A DNA stretch of 64,000 bases from an uncultured Eubacteriales bacterium (GTDB lineage: Bacteria; Bacillota; Clostridia; Oscillospirales; Oscillospiraceae): contig ONOL01000004.1 in assembly GCA_900319465.1 (NCBI GenBank), positions 1 through 64,000 of the forward strand. The letters run 5' to 3'. Made by a program: the position numbers and the translations under genes. The notes beneath the pieces were generated by a model. The model ran no database searches, was not told where the DNA came from, and saw only the letters and a list, made by a program, of their open reading frames with translations. Within the stretch, counting starts at the first letter, position 1, and every line of letters begins with the position of its first letter. Shown in pieces: positions 33,177-41,950 of the stretch.

Positions 33177-33205
33177 TTGCCCTTGCCCCCGCCGCGGTGT
33201 ATAAT
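33177..33205 (+). promoter_or_regulatory. Promoter of the plus-strand glycosyltransferase gene
   Basis: TTGCCC (33177-33182), 17 bp, TATAAT (33200-33205). It is back-to-back with the lepB promoter, only 8 bp between the -35 boxes. Confidence 0.65.
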
Positions 33206-33248
33206 GAATCCGATCCTGCGGAAAACATGCCCGAAAGGAGCCGCGCGT

Positions 33249-34229
33249 ATGAAGCTGAGCGTCATCATCCCGATCTACAACGTGCAGGACTATCTCGCCG
33301 TCTGTCTGGATTCGGTGATCGTCCCCGGTCTGCCCGATTACGAGATCGTCGCGGTCAACGACGGTTCGACCGACAGCTCCGGCGCGATCCTCGCGGATTA
33401 CGCCGCGCGTTATCCGGACCTCATCCGGACCGTGACCACGGAGAACGGCGGTCTCGGCCACGCGAGGAACACCGGTATGGCGATCGCGGGCGGGGAATAC
33501 TTCCTCTTCCTCGACAGCGACGATTTTCTTGCCCCGGGCGCGCTGAAGGAGATCCTTGCCGTGCTCGACGGGAGCTTCGACATCGGTCTGTTCGATTTCA
33601 TCACCGTCAATCCGGACGGGCGCGAGCTTCGCCGCGACCGCGGTTGCGAGCGCGAGGGGGCTTTCCGCTTTTCAGACTTCCCGGCCGTCCTGCTCTCCCC
33701 GCCGAACGCCTTCAACAAGCTCTGGCGAAGCGCCCTGTTCCGGGAGAGCGGTATCCGTTTCCCCGACCGACAGTGGTTTGAAGATCTGGCCACCATCCCC
33801 CGGCTCTACCTGCGTGCGCAGACCCTCCGCTACTTCCCCGCGGCATGGCACCGCTACCTCAAGCGCCCCGGCTCCATCACCAACAGCCCGCGTGTCGAGC
33901 GGAACCGGGAGATGCTGGACGCGGTGGAGGCCTTCATGGCGGATTATACCGAGCAGGGCGCGGCCGGGAAGTACCGCGGCGAGCTGGAGGCCATGGCGGC
34001 TTATCACGAACTTCTCACCAGCAGCACGCGCGTCGCCCTCGTGGACCCGCGCAGCCCCGTGCTGGACGCGCTGCGGGAGGATTTCCTCGCCCGCTTCCCG
34101 GACTGGCGCTCGAACCCCTACGTGCGCGGCTGGCCGAAAAAACACCTGCTGCTCGCGGAGATGATCGGGCATCGGCAATACCGGCTCCTGCATCTTCTTC
34201 TGAAGCTGAACCAACTGAAATACCGATAG
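33249..34229 (+). CDS. Family 2 glycosyltransferase
   Basis: 326 residues from the ATG at 33249, with GAAAGGAG 8 nt upstream (the open frame further 5' lies in the promoter). GT-A fold: SVIIPIYNVQDYLAVCLDS, AVNDGSTDSSG (nucleotide-binding Asp), GLGHARNTGM and the DxD-like LDSDDFL. The remaining C-terminal half is helical with no membrane helix. Transfers a sugar to a cell-surface glycan; donor unknown. First gene of the glycan island, oriented opposite to the other three. Confidence 0.88.
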   Translation: MKLSVIIPIYNVQDYLAVCLDSVIVPGLPDYEIVAVNDGSTDSSGAILADYAARYPDLIRTVTTENGGLGHARNTGMAIAGGEYFLFLDSDDFLAPGALKEILAVLDGSFDIGLFDFITVNPDGRELRRDRGCEREGAFRFSDFPAVLLSPPNAFNKLWRSALFRESGIRFPDRQWFEDLATIPRLYLRAQTLRYFPAAWHRYLKRPGSITNSPRVERNREMLDAVEAFMADYTEQGAAGKYRGELEAMAAYHELLTSSTRVALVDPRSPVLDALREDFLARFPDWRSNPYVRGWPKKHLLLAEMIGHRQYRLLHLLLKLNQLKYR

Positions 34230-34262
34230 AAAAAACGGGCCGTACCGGCCCGTTTTTTCTAT
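34226..34262. terminator. Bidirectional rho-independent terminator
   Basis: AGAAAAAACGGGCCG and CGGCCCGTTTTTTCT form a near-perfect stem around TAC, serving the two convergent glycosyltransferase genes. Confidence 0.93.
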
Positions 34263-35200
34263 CATCCTATGGATTTTTTCATCTTCAGGATCAGCTTCGA
34301 CAGATCCTCGAGCCCGTCATAATTGAGCTTCATGACGATCCGGCGGTTCCGGCTCTCCCGCTTCCAGGCAGGGCATTGCGTCAGCTTCGGGATATGCTCG
34401 CGCACGTAGGCGCGCATGAGCCAGATCGCCTCAAGCTTGTCCGGGCCGTGCTGCAGCGCCAGGCGGTTGACACCGTCAAGCAGGACGTGGTTGATGAGCA
34501 GGTACTCATAGTCGTCCGCGCTCGCTTCCCTCGCGGTAAACGCGCGCAGATCCTCCATGATCTCGAGGATGTCCAGATTCTTCCGCGCGTTTTGATTGTT
34601 CATCGTGGACGTCTGCCCGACGCGGTAGTCGTAGAGATCCTCGGCGAGGAAGGCCGTCTTTCCCGCCCGCATCAGGAGCTTCGCGGAAAAGGCGAAATCC
34701 TCATACCACAGCCCCTCCGGGAATCGCAGCTCCCCGATGGCGGAACGCCGGAAGAGCTTGTTGCAGGCAGAGCCCGCCGCCGACAGGGGGATCCCCTCCC
34801 GCCAGACGGGGAGGCTCTCCGCGCCGCCGTCCTCCGTACGCTTGCGGATGCCGCAGACCGCGACGTCCGCCTGCTCCCGCTCCATGAGGGCCAGGAGCTT
34901 TTCGTACATATCCGGCTCGACCCAGTCGTCGCTGTCCACGAAGCCGATGAATTCCCCGACCGCAAGCTCCAGGCCGCGGTTGCGGGCTCTCCCCTGGCCG
35001 CCGTTGTCCAGATGCAGGACGCGGATCTTCCCGGGAAAGCGCGCAGCATAGCCGTCGCAGAGGGTCCCGGAGCCGTCCGGCGAGCCGTCGTTTACGAGGA
35101 TGATCTCCATGTCCTCGGTGCTCTGGGCGAACAGGGACTCCACACAGCGGGGCAGGTACGCCTCCGCACGATACACGGGGACGATCACACTGAGCTTCAT
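34262..35200 (-). CDS. Family 2 glycosyltransferase
   Basis: 312 residues. SVIVPVYRAEAYLPRCVES, LVNDGSPDGSG, GQGRARNRGLE and FVDSDDWVEPDMY give the full GT-A set. It resembles EpsJ-type enzymes of exopolysaccharide clusters. The ATG overlaps the stop of the O-antigen-ligase-like gene by 4 bp, so they are coupled. Ends at the shared terminator. Confidence 0.9.
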   Translation of the reverse strand: MKLSVIVPVYRAEAYLPRCVESLFAQSTEDMEIILVNDGSPDGSGTLCDGYAARFPGKIRVLHLDNGGQGRARNRGLELAVGEFIGFVDSDDWVEPDMYEKLLALMEREQADVAVCGIRKRTEDGGAESLPVWREGIPLSAAGSACNKLFRRSAIGELRFPEGLWYEDFAFSAKLLMRAGKTAFLAEDLYDYRVGQTSTMNNQNARKNLDILEIMEDLRAFTAREASADDYEYLLINHVLLDGVNRLALQHGPDKLEAIWLMRAYVREHIPKLTQCPAWKRESRNRRIVMKLNYDGLEDLSKLILKMKKSIG

Positions 35201-36645
35201 AACCGTCTCTCCTCCTCCGCGTACTCGCCGGTCTGATACCAGATCAGTCCCAGCACGACCGCAAGATAAACGGATACGTTCGGCCGCCGCAGCACGGCGC
35301 CGGAGAACTGCGCCAGCCCGACGAGCAGCGCAAGGCTCAGCGCGAGCGCGAAATTCTCCGCGGTGAAGCTGCCCCTGAAGTCCGTCAGAAGCTTTCTGAG
35401 CATCCGCAGCACGACGAGCAGGACGAACGCGGCGTAGAGCCCGACGCCCAGATAGCCGTAGTAGTAATACAGCGCAGGCCAGTCGTTTTCCAGATCGTGG
35501 GTACCGTCAAAGCCGAGCTGGGAGACCTCGAAGCCCACGAGCTTCGTCTGCAGATCGCAGTCCTCCCAGATCAGTCCCGAATAGCAGAGCTTGATCTGGC
35601 GCGTGTCGATCAGGCGCGCGGTGTCGGTGCTCATATGGAACCACAGCAGCACCCGCTCCATGCCGAAGCGCTCGAAGATGTCCGGCACCGCCCCCACCAT
35701 GTAGCGCAGGTAGTAGTACGCGAAGACCTCACGCACCTGCGGGTCACGGAAGCGCTGCTCGGCCGTCATATGGCTGATGTCGATGTTTTTCTTCAGCAGC
35801 GCGGCTTCGATCTCACCGTCGCGGTTGGCGCCGGCGAGCGCTTCGCTCACCTTGGCGCGCGGCGTATAGGGGTAGATGACGACGGACAGGATCATCATCG
35901 CCGCCAGCACGAGCACCAGGCGCCTGCGCAGGCGTTTCCGGCGCAGAACAGCCTCGGCCGGCAGGAAGAGCAGATAGCCCCCGAAGACCGCAAAGAGCGC
36001 GTAATAGCATCCCTTCGTGCCGTTCGTGAGAAAGCCCGCGGTCACCGCCATCGGGATCAGGATCGCCCAGAATTTTCGCGCGTTGAGCACGGCGAGGCAG
36101 ACCGCGAACACCGAAAGCGTCACAAGGATGATGCTGTGGGCGTTGCGGTTGTCGTTGATGACCCAGCCGGAAAAGCCGAGCCCCTCGCCGTAAGTGGAGT
36201 TGCCCGTCCGGGTCGCGAAGGCCGCGATCAGGAACGCGCACAGCAGGCCGGCAGCGATCCAGAAGCCCCGGAACGCCTGCTTTTTCGTCTGTTCGTCCCG
36301 GATCAGGCAGAAAAAGCAGACCGCCAGCACCGGCATCTGCAGCACCTTGGCCAGATAAGACAGGTCAAAATACAGGCTGATGTAGCCGTTGCGAAAGCCG
36401 TTGAGGACGTGGAGCAAGGAATAGAAGGCCATGACGCCCAGCGAGATCCAGAAGGCCCTGCCCGCCCGCCGGGCGAGCAGGACGCACAGCGGCAGCAGAA
36501 GCATGATCCCGAGGCGGATATAGCCCGCGACGGTCGCGACCTCATCCTGCCGGAAAAAGGCGAGAGCGTCCAGGATCGGCTGGACGGCGATGAGCAGCAT
36601 CAGCCAGTTTTTCTTGCCAAAGTCCTTGATTGCGGGAATGATCAT
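35197..36645 (-). CDS. O-antigen ligase/Wzy-like polytopic membrane protein
   Basis: 482 residues with about 10-12 hydrophobic helices and a large extracellular loop (about residues 250-400), the O-antigen ligase/polymerase topology. The loop contains FHMSTDTARLIDTRQIKLCYSGLIWEDC and ENDWPALYYYYGYLGVGLY. It probably polymerises or ligates the glycan made by the neighbouring transferases. The middle gene of a three-gene minus-strand operon: GT4, this gene, GT2. Confidence 0.8.
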   Translation of the reverse strand: MIIPAIKDFGKKNWLMLLIAVQPILDALAFFRQDEVATVAGYIRLGIMLLLPLCVLLARRAGRAFWISLGVMAFYSLLHVLNGFRNGYISLYFDLSYLAKVLQMPVLAVCFFCLIRDEQTKKQAFRGFWIAAGLLCAFLIAAFATRTGNSTYGEGLGFSGWVINDNRNAHSIILVTLSVFAVCLAVLNARKFWAILIPMAVTAGFLTNGTKGCYYALFAVFGGYLLFLPAEAVLRRKRLRRRLVLVLAAMMILSVVIYPYTPRAKVSEALAGANRDGEIEAALLKKNIDISHMTAEQRFRDPQVREVFAYYYLRYMVGAVPDIFERFGMERVLLWFHMSTDTARLIDTRQIKLCYSGLIWEDCDLQTKLVGFEVSQLGFDGTHDLENDWPALYYYYGYLGVGLYAAFVLLVVLRMLRKLLTDFRGSFTAENFALALSLALLVGLAQFSGAVLRRPNVSVYLAVVLGLIWYQTGEYAEEERRL

Positions 36646-36651
36646 AAGACA

Positions 36652-37788
36652 CTATTCTCCTATCACGGAATACCACATGCCGGCGACCTCTTCTTTTGAG
36701 AAGCGGAAGGAGCGCTCCCGCGCGCGCACGGCCATCCGCCGCCGCAGCGCCTCGTCGTCCGTCAGCCGCAGCAGCGCCGCCGTGAAGCCTTCCTCGTCCC
36801 CGTCCGGGATCAGGAAGCCGTCCTCCCCTTCGCCGATAAGGTAAGCGGGGCCGACGCGAACGTCATAGGCCACGAGCGGCAGCGCGCAGCTCTGCGCCTC
36901 CGCCAGCACGAAGCCGAAGCCCTCGCTGTGCGAGCACATCGCGTACACGGAGGCCTCCAGCATTTCACGCTCTACGCCCGGCGCGTCCAGACGCCCGGTC
37001 AGCGTCACCGCATCCGCCAGGCCGAGCTCCTGTATCATCCTCTCCAGCCGGGGGCGCTCCGCCCCCTCGCCGACGATCCGAAGCTGCCAGCCGGGGCGTT
37101 GGGCGTGAAGCTCGGAAAAGCTCCGCAGCAGCCTGTCAAAGCCCTTTACGGCATCCAGCCTGCCCACGGAGAGAATGCGCTGTTTCCTTCCGTCCGGCGA
37201 GGGGGCTTCGGGGTAATGCTCCAGAAAATTCGGGATCGCCGTGACTCTCGTGCGGCTCTTCGCGGGCATCATGCGCCGCACCTCGTCGGCAAGCCCCGGC
37301 GTCAGCATGACCAGGCAGTCCAGCCCGCCGTAGCGCCTGGCGAAAGCGCGCACGTAGCGCCGCTCAAAGCGATGATCGTGGTGAAGCTGCGCGATTTTCA
37401 AAACGCCCGGCGCGCCAAAGCGGGAGAGCATCAGGTTGTCCTCATGCCGGGTCGAGAGGAACACGCCGTCCCGCGCCGAGCGGATCGCCCGATAGACCGC
37501 CCATTTTTTCTCCAACAGGATCCGGACCGCGCGAAAGCTCTCCCTGACAAAGCGCAGCGGCGCACGCTCCCGAAGCGAGGCTTTCCACGCCTCGCGGTTG
37601 GGGACGTCCCTGAGCAGATAGCGCACGCGGACCCGCGGATCCAGCGGAAACGCGACCGGACCGGGCATGCGGTAGACGCTCAGGATCTCCACCTCGTAGC
37701 GCTCGGCCAGCAGATTCGCAATGCTGACGATGGCCTTCTCCACCCCGCCGTAGCTCAGGTGGAGCGCAAGGATCCGAACCTTTTTCAT
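36652..37788 (-). CDS. Family 4 (GT-B) glycosyltransferase
   Basis: 378 residues. N-terminal YGGVEKAIVSIANLL, then the C-terminal donor domain with ILSVGRLDAVKGFDRLL, LRIVGEGAERPRLE and the E-x7-E motif SEGFGFVLAEAQS. The strong GGAGG before the ATG and the promoter at 37818-37846 make it the first gene of the operon. It would add a sugar to a lipid-linked or surface glycan. Confidence 0.9.
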   Translation of the reverse strand: MKKVRILALHLSYGGVEKAIVSIANLLAERYEVEILSVYRMPGPVAFPLDPRVRVRYLLRDVPNREAWKASLRERAPLRFVRESFRAVRILLEKKWAVYRAIRSARDGVFLSTRHEDNLMLSRFGAPGVLKIAQLHHDHRFERRYVRAFARRYGGLDCLVMLTPGLADEVRRMMPAKSRTRVTAIPNFLEHYPEAPSPDGRKQRILSVGRLDAVKGFDRLLRSFSELHAQRPGWQLRIVGEGAERPRLERMIQELGLADAVTLTGRLDAPGVEREMLEASVYAMCSHSEGFGFVLAEAQSCALPLVAYDVRVGPAYLIGEGEDGFLIPDGDEEGFTAALLRLTDDEALRRRMAVRARERSFRFSKEEVAGMWYSVIGE

Positions 37789-37817
37789 ACTTTCCCTCCT
37801 GTTCGGGGAATATTCAA

Positions 37818-37846
37818 ATTATACCAGCCGCCGCAGGGATTGTAAA
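37818..37846 (-). promoter_or_regulatory. Promoter of the glycan operon
   Basis: Minus strand: TTTACA (37846-37841), 17 bp, perfect TATAAT (37823-37818), 30 bp before the GT4 start. It lies just after the rplS terminator. Confidence 0.8.
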
Positions 37847-37894
37847 GGCGAGAGCGGGAATTCGACACCGTATGGCCGAAACCGCTCAAAAAAA

Positions 37895-37936
37895 GGCCGG
37901 AAAAGGAAAACTGCCGCCGGAAAAACCGGCGGCAGT
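37895..37936 (-). terminator. Rho-independent terminator of rplS
   Basis: CTGCCGCCGG and CCGGCGGCAG form a perfect 10-bp stem with an all-T loop, followed by TTTTCCTTTTCC on the minus strand. It isolates rplS from the glycan operon. Confidence 0.92.
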
Positions 37937-37946
37937 ATCCTGTTTC

Positions 37947-38288
37947 TCAGAGGCGCTCTTTGACCTTGGCCTTCTTGCCCACGCGGTCGCGCAGGTAGTA
38001 AAGCTTGGCACGGCGAACCTTGCCCTTGCGAACGGTCGCAACAGAGACGATGGAGGGAGAATGCACGGGGAAAACCTTCTCGCAGCCGACACCGTAGGAG
38101 ATGCGGCGCACGGTGATGGTCTCGTTGATGCCGCCGTGCTTCTTGGCGATGATGGTGCCCTCAAACGCCTGGGTACGCTCGCGGTTGCCTTCCTTGACGC
38201 GGACGAGGACACGCACGGTGTCGCCGACGTTCATCTCGGGCAGCTCGGGCTTCATGTACTTCTCGCTGAGAACTTTGACCAGATCCAT
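37947..38288 (-). CDS. rplS: 50S ribosomal protein L19
   Basis: 113 residues, normal length. [49 protein letters not shown] and the C-terminal [19 protein letters not shown] are diagnostic. The ATG at 38288 has AGAAGGA 6 nt before it; the longer upstream frame is the untranslated leader. Own promoter and terminator, so monocistronic here rather than in an operon with lepB and rbgA. Confidence 0.96.
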   Translation of the reverse strand: MDLVKVLSEKYMKPELPEMNVGDTVRVLVRVKEGNRERTQAFEGTIIAKKHGGINETITVRRISYGVGCEKVFPVHSPSIVSVATVRKGKVRRAKLYYLRDRVGKKAKVKERL

Positions 38289-38394
38289 GATAAATCCTTC
38301 TTTCGTATAGACGTTCAATACCGGAGGATCCCGCCCAACGGCAGGCACGGCAGCGGACCGCCTTTCTAAGCGCTCGTGCGGCACTCGCACAAGC
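38289..38394 (-). promoter_or_regulatory. Structured 5' leader of rplS (candidate L19 leader)
   Basis: A ~106-nt leader between the promoter and the ATG. It begins with a hairpin pairing CTTGTGCG with CGCACGAG, followed by a GC-rich segment that can also pair. L19 leaders are known in Firmicutes. I recognise position and structure but cannot confirm the consensus. Confidence 0.4.
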
Positions 38395-38400
38395 TCTGGT

Positions 38401-38429
38401 ATTGTAGCATAACTACCGGCGGTTTGCAA
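38401..38429 (-). promoter_or_regulatory. Promoter of rplS
   Basis: Minus strand: TTGCAA (38429-38424), 17 bp, TACAAT (38406-38401). Confidence 0.8.
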
Positions 38430-38437
38430 GTCTTTTT

Positions 38438-39097
38438 TCAGCGGAAAATCTGCATTTCGTCGTCATAGGTCTCGATCCGCGTAAATTTCGCAAAATCCGG
38501 GGCGATCTCCGGCCGGAGCTGCCGCAGCGCCTCCGCGAGAAGCTCGGGATTGATCGTAGGCTCCTGCGCGGACACCACGGCCCTGACGCGCACGGCCTTC
38601 TCCCCCGCCTCGAAGGCGATCTCCCGGATGCCGGGGCGGATGTCCGTCTCGCCGACGCCGCGCTTGGTCTTTTTGGTGATGACCACCGCGTCGGCGGCGT
38701 AGAACGCCGTCAGCGCCCGCGCCATCTCCTGCGCGTCCCGCTCGTCGTACTCCATCACGCCCTCGACGGCGAGCCACTTGAGCTGCGCCGTTTTGCGGAC
38801 GGCCTCGTAGGCCTCGATGACCCGGATTCCTTCGGGCAGCGCCGCCGTGAGGCGTTCGGGAAGCACTTTCAGGTCAGGCTCCTCCTTGAGCCGGAAGTCC
38901 ATGATCTCGCAAAGGCTCGCCGCGCCGACCGAGAGCGGCAGCGCGATCGAGATCTGCGGATGGGGGTTGAAGCCCTCGGAGTACCGGAGCGCGTATCCCG
39001 CGCGGGAGAAGGCGCGCTGCATGGTATGCATCAGATCCAGGTGGGAGATGTAGATTGCGCGCCCGGTCTTGGAAAAACGTAAACGGAGCTTATCCAT
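38438..39097 (-). CDS. TIGR03936-family [20 protein letters not shown] protein (DUF2344)
   Basis: 219 residues from the ATG at 39097 ([12 protein letters not shown]), which overlaps the radical SAM gene by 8 bp. The family start [28 protein letters not shown] and [17 protein letters not shown] are clear. The family is nearly always adjacent to, or fused with, the TIGR03960 radical SAM protein, as here. Molecular function is not established. Confidence 0.9.
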   Translation of the reverse strand: MDKLRLRFSKTGRAIYISHLDLMHTMQRAFSRAGYALRYSEGFNPHPQISIALPLSVGAASLCEIMDFRLKEEPDLKVLPERLTAALPEGIRVIEAYEAVRKTAQLKWLAVEGVMEYDERDAQEMARALTAFYAADAVVITKKTKRGVGETDIRPGIREIAFEAGEKAVRVRAVVSAQEPTINPELLAEALRQLRPEIAPDFAKFTRIETYDDEMQIFR

Positions 39098-40928
39098 CAC
39101 AGCGTACGCCTCCTTCCAGAAGTCTCGCCGCGCCGCAGGCGGCGCACTGATGGCGGCAGTCGGGCGAGAGCCTGCTCCCGTAGGCCATCTCCCGCTCGTG
39201 CAGCAGATGGCTCTTGCGCACGCCGACGTCCATGTGGTCCCACGGCAGCAGCGCGTCTGTCGGGATCTCGCGGTGGGCGTAAAAGGCCGGGTCCACGCCG
39301 CAGGTAGCAAAGGCCGCCGCCCAGCGCTCCGGATCGAAGTAGTCCGTCCAGGCGTCGAGCCGTCCGCCGCGGCGCCAGACCTCCTCGATCACGTCGGCCA
39401 CACGGCGGTCGCCCTTGGAGAGCACGGCCTCGATCAGGCTCGTCGCGGCGTCGTGCCAGTTGTAAGTGACGTTTCTGGCCGTGATCGCGCCGCGCAGAAG
39501 ATTCACCCGGCGCAGATACTCGGAGATCGGGATCATCGCCTCCCACTGGAAGGGGCTGTGCGGCTTCGGGATGAAAAGCGAGGTGGAGATCGTGATCTTC
39601 ACGCCGCGGTTTTTGTTCTTCGCGTTCTCGCGCCAGCAGTGCAGGACCTGATTGGCCATCTCGGCGATGCCGAGGATGTCCTCGTCCGTCTCGGTGGGCA
39701 GGCCGAGCATGTAGTAGAGCTTCACGCTGTTCCAGCCGCCGGAAAAGGCGATCTTGCAGGTGTTGAGCAGATCCTCCTCGGTGACGTTTTTGTTGATCGC
39801 GTCGCGCAGGCGCTGGCTGCCGCCCTCGACGGCGAAGGTCAGGCCGCTTTTTCGCACCTTCTGCAGCCGCTCCATAATGTCCATGGAAAAGTTGTCCGCG
39901 CGCAGGGAGGGCAGGGACAGGCCGATGCTGCGCCCTTCGCAGTAGTCGAGCAGGCCGTCGCAGAGCTGCGGCAGCGGCCGGTAGTCGCTGGTACTCAGGG
40001 AGAGCAGCGTCACGTCCTCGTGGCCGGTGTTTTTGAGCGTCTCGATGCCCTGGCGCACGAGCGTCTCCGGTCTCTTGGCGCGGATCGGGCGGTAGACGTA
40101 GCCCGCCTGGCAGAAGCGGCAGCCGCGCACACAGCCGCGGAACAGCTCCAGATTCACCCGGTCATGCACGACCTCGGTGGAAGGGACGATCGGGTCTGTC
40201 GGAAAGGGCACGCTGTCGAGATCGGAGACGATGCGCTTGACAACGCGCGCGGGCGCGCCCTCGGTGGGCGTGACGGAGGCGATGCTCCCGTCCTCATGAT
40301 AGCGCACCTCGTAGAGCGAGGGGACGTACACGCCGCCGATCTGCGCGGCCCGGACGAGGAAATCGTACTTGGTCCAGCCTTCGCGCTTCGCCTGCCGCAG
40401 CAGGGTCAGCAGCTCGTTGTTCATCTCCTCCCCCTCGCCGAGGACGAAGAGGTCGATAAACGGCGCCATCGGCTCCGCGTTCACCGCCGAGGTGCCGCCC
40501 GCCCACACGAGGGGCAGCAGCGCCTTGCGGTCGGCCGAGCGCAGCGGAAGCCCCGCCATGTCGATCATATCGAGCACGGTGGTGTAGGCCATCTCATAGC
40601 CCACGGAGAAGGCCAGCGAGTCAAAGGCCGAGAGCGGGTCGCCGCTCTCGAGCGCGTAGAGCGGGATCCCCGCCTTTTTCATTTCCTCGTACATATCTCC
40701 CCAGGGGGCGAAGGCCCGCTCGCACCAGACGAAGTCAAGGCTGTTCATGGTATGGTAGAGGATGCTCATGCCGAGATTGGACATGCCGATCTCATAGGTG
40801 TCGGGGAAACAGAAGGCCAGCCGGATATCGACCTTGTCCTTGTCCTTGAGGATCTGCCGGTATTCCCCGCCGGTATAGCGCGCAGGCTTCTGCACCCGGG
40901 GCAGGATGCGTTCCAAACGTTTATCCAT
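39090..40928 (-). CDS. TIGR03960-family radical SAM protein with B12-binding-like N-domain
   Basis: 612 residues. N-terminal block PARYTGGEYRQILKDKDKVDIRLAFCFPDTYEIGMSNLG. Radical SAM cluster motif C-x3-C-x2-C in FRGCVRGCRFCQAGYVYRP, then VEGGSQRLRDAINKNV and YYMLGLPTETDEDI. More cysteines lie in the last 25 residues. I use ATG 40928 (MDKRLERILPR), with GGGAG 7 nt upstream. Probably modifies an RNA or protein; target unknown. Confidence 0.92.
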   Translation of the reverse strand: MDKRLERILPRVQKPARYTGGEYRQILKDKDKVDIRLAFCFPDTYEIGMSNLGMSILYHTMNSLDFVWCERAFAPWGDMYEEMKKAGIPLYALESGDPLSAFDSLAFSVGYEMAYTTVLDMIDMAGLPLRSADRKALLPLVWAGGTSAVNAEPMAPFIDLFVLGEGEEMNNELLTLLRQAKREGWTKYDFLVRAAQIGGVYVPSLYEVRYHEDGSIASVTPTEGAPARVVKRIVSDLDSVPFPTDPIVPSTEVVHDRVNLELFRGCVRGCRFCQAGYVYRPIRAKRPETLVRQGIETLKNTGHEDVTLLSLSTSDYRPLPQLCDGLLDYCEGRSIGLSLPSLRADNFSMDIMERLQKVRKSGLTFAVEGGSQRLRDAINKNVTEEDLLNTCKIAFSGGWNSVKLYYMLGLPTETDEDILGIAEMANQVLHCWRENAKNKNRGVKITISTSLFIPKPHSPFQWEAMIPISEYLRRVNLLRGAITARNVTYNWHDAATSLIEAVLSKGDRRVADVIEEVWRRGGRLDAWTDYFDPERWAAAFATCGVDPAFYAHREIPTDALLPWDHMDVGVRKSHLLHEREMAYGSRLSPDCRHQCAACGAARLLEGGVRCDG

Positions 40929-40978
40929 CTCAAGTCTCCCGATGTTCCGCAATCATGCATAAGTAGAGTATCTGCATT

Positions 40979-41575
40979 TTAAATCATTTCCGGCCGCTTG
41001 ACAAGTCCCCGGCCGTTTTCCTGAAAGCACAGGAGCCACACGGCGGCGGTCAGCAGCGCGATCCCCCTGCCGCGCAGCATGAGCCAGAAGCCGGCCGCGA
41101 GCAGCGCGGCGCCGACCGCGAGGCTCACGGCCTCCGTGAGCCGCTCCCCCCTCCGCTCCCCGAGCACGGCGCCGGACAGCACGAGCAGGACGCGCCCGCC
41201 GTCGAGCGGCAGCGCCGGGAGCAGATTAAAAATACTCAGCAGCAGGCTGACGCCCGCGGAGAGCGTGAGCCAGTCGTGGCTTCTCCCCCACACGGCGGCG
41301 GCAAAGGCCCACAAAACGCCCGCCGCCGGTCCGGCAAGGGCGGCAAGCGCATGTCCCATCGCTCCGGTCTCGCCGTAGTACTCGATGCAGAAGCCGCGCA
41401 GCTCCACGCGAAAGCGGCGGATGCGAAGCCCCAGCAGGCAGAGCGCCAGCACATGCCCCAGTTCGTGAAACAGCACCGGCAGCAGGATCGCCGCGATTTC
41501 GTACCGGTTTCCGATATACACCAGCGCAGCCGCGGGCAGCAGCGCGCCCGGCTGCAGGCAAAAGCGCCCGTTCAT
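40979..41575 (-). CDS. SpoIVFB-like M50 membrane metalloprotease
   Basis: 198 residues, several membrane helices. Zinc motif HELGH in LLPVLFHELGHVLALCLLGL. Second motif NLLPALPLDGGRVLL near residue 120. Length and motif spacing resemble SpoIVFB, which cleaves pro-sigma-K inside the mother cell during sporulation. The ATG overlaps the stop of the small upstream gene by 4 bp, matching the spoIVFA-spoIVFB arrangement. The long ORF in the same frame upstream lacks an RBS and is not coding. Confidence 0.8.
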   Translation of the reverse strand: MNGRFCLQPGALLPAAALVYIGNRYEIAAILLPVLFHELGHVLALCLLGLRIRRFRVELRGFCIEYYGETGAMGHALAALAGPAAGVLWAFAAAVWGRSHDWLTLSAGVSLLLSIFNLLPALPLDGGRVLLVLSGAVLGERRGERLTEAVSLAVGAALLAAGFWLMLRGRGIALLTAAVWLLCFQENGRGLVKRPEMI

Positions 41576-41808
41576 GCGTCGTTCTCCCCTGCCCGGCCGA
41601 TCACCGCGACCAGCTCCCCGCGCAAATCCCCGCCCGCAAGCGCGCGGCCGAGCGCCTCCACTGCTGACAGCTTTTCCGCGTCTGCGGCGAAGGCCGCCGC
41701 CGTATATGCCCGCAGATAAGCCGCGCCCGCAGGATATACGAATTTCAGGGCTGCCGCGAGCAGCAGCGCCGCGAGCAGCAGCCAGACCTGTCCTCTTTTC
41801 CGTTTCAT
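41572..41808 (-). CDS. Short single-helix membrane protein, candidate truncated SpoIVFA-like partner
   Basis: 78 residues: basic start (MKRKRGQ), one membrane helix (VWLLLAALLLAAALKFVYPA), then an alanine-rich outer segment ending AVIGRAGENDA. It overlaps the SpoIVFB-like gene by 4 bp and is the first gene before it. In relatives this slot often holds a SpoIVFA or M23-type protein of several hundred residues; here no LytM domain follows. It may be a reduced partner or a C-terminally truncated gene. No homology is provable by eye. Confidence 0.6.
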   Translation of the reverse strand: MKRKRGQVWLLLAALLLAAALKFVYPAGAAYLRAYTAAAFAADAEKLSAVEALGRALAGGDLRGELVAVIGRAGENDA

Positions 41809-41950
41809 GCTTCCGCCCTCCTTCCCGTGCTGCTGTCAATTTATGCTCAAAGCCGGTAAAACAGACCGCCCCGCACGGAAAATCCGGACTGGAACTGCCG
41901 GTGGAGTTATGATATTATTAGGTTGAATCTGGTTTCGGGGCGGTGTTTCC

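Noticed and set aside
41576..41839. Longer start for the SpoIVFB-like protease (286 codons)
   Set aside because: The added part is arginine/glycine-rich antisense-like sequence overlapping the 78-residue gene, with no RBS; the ATGA overlap at 41572-41575 fits better.
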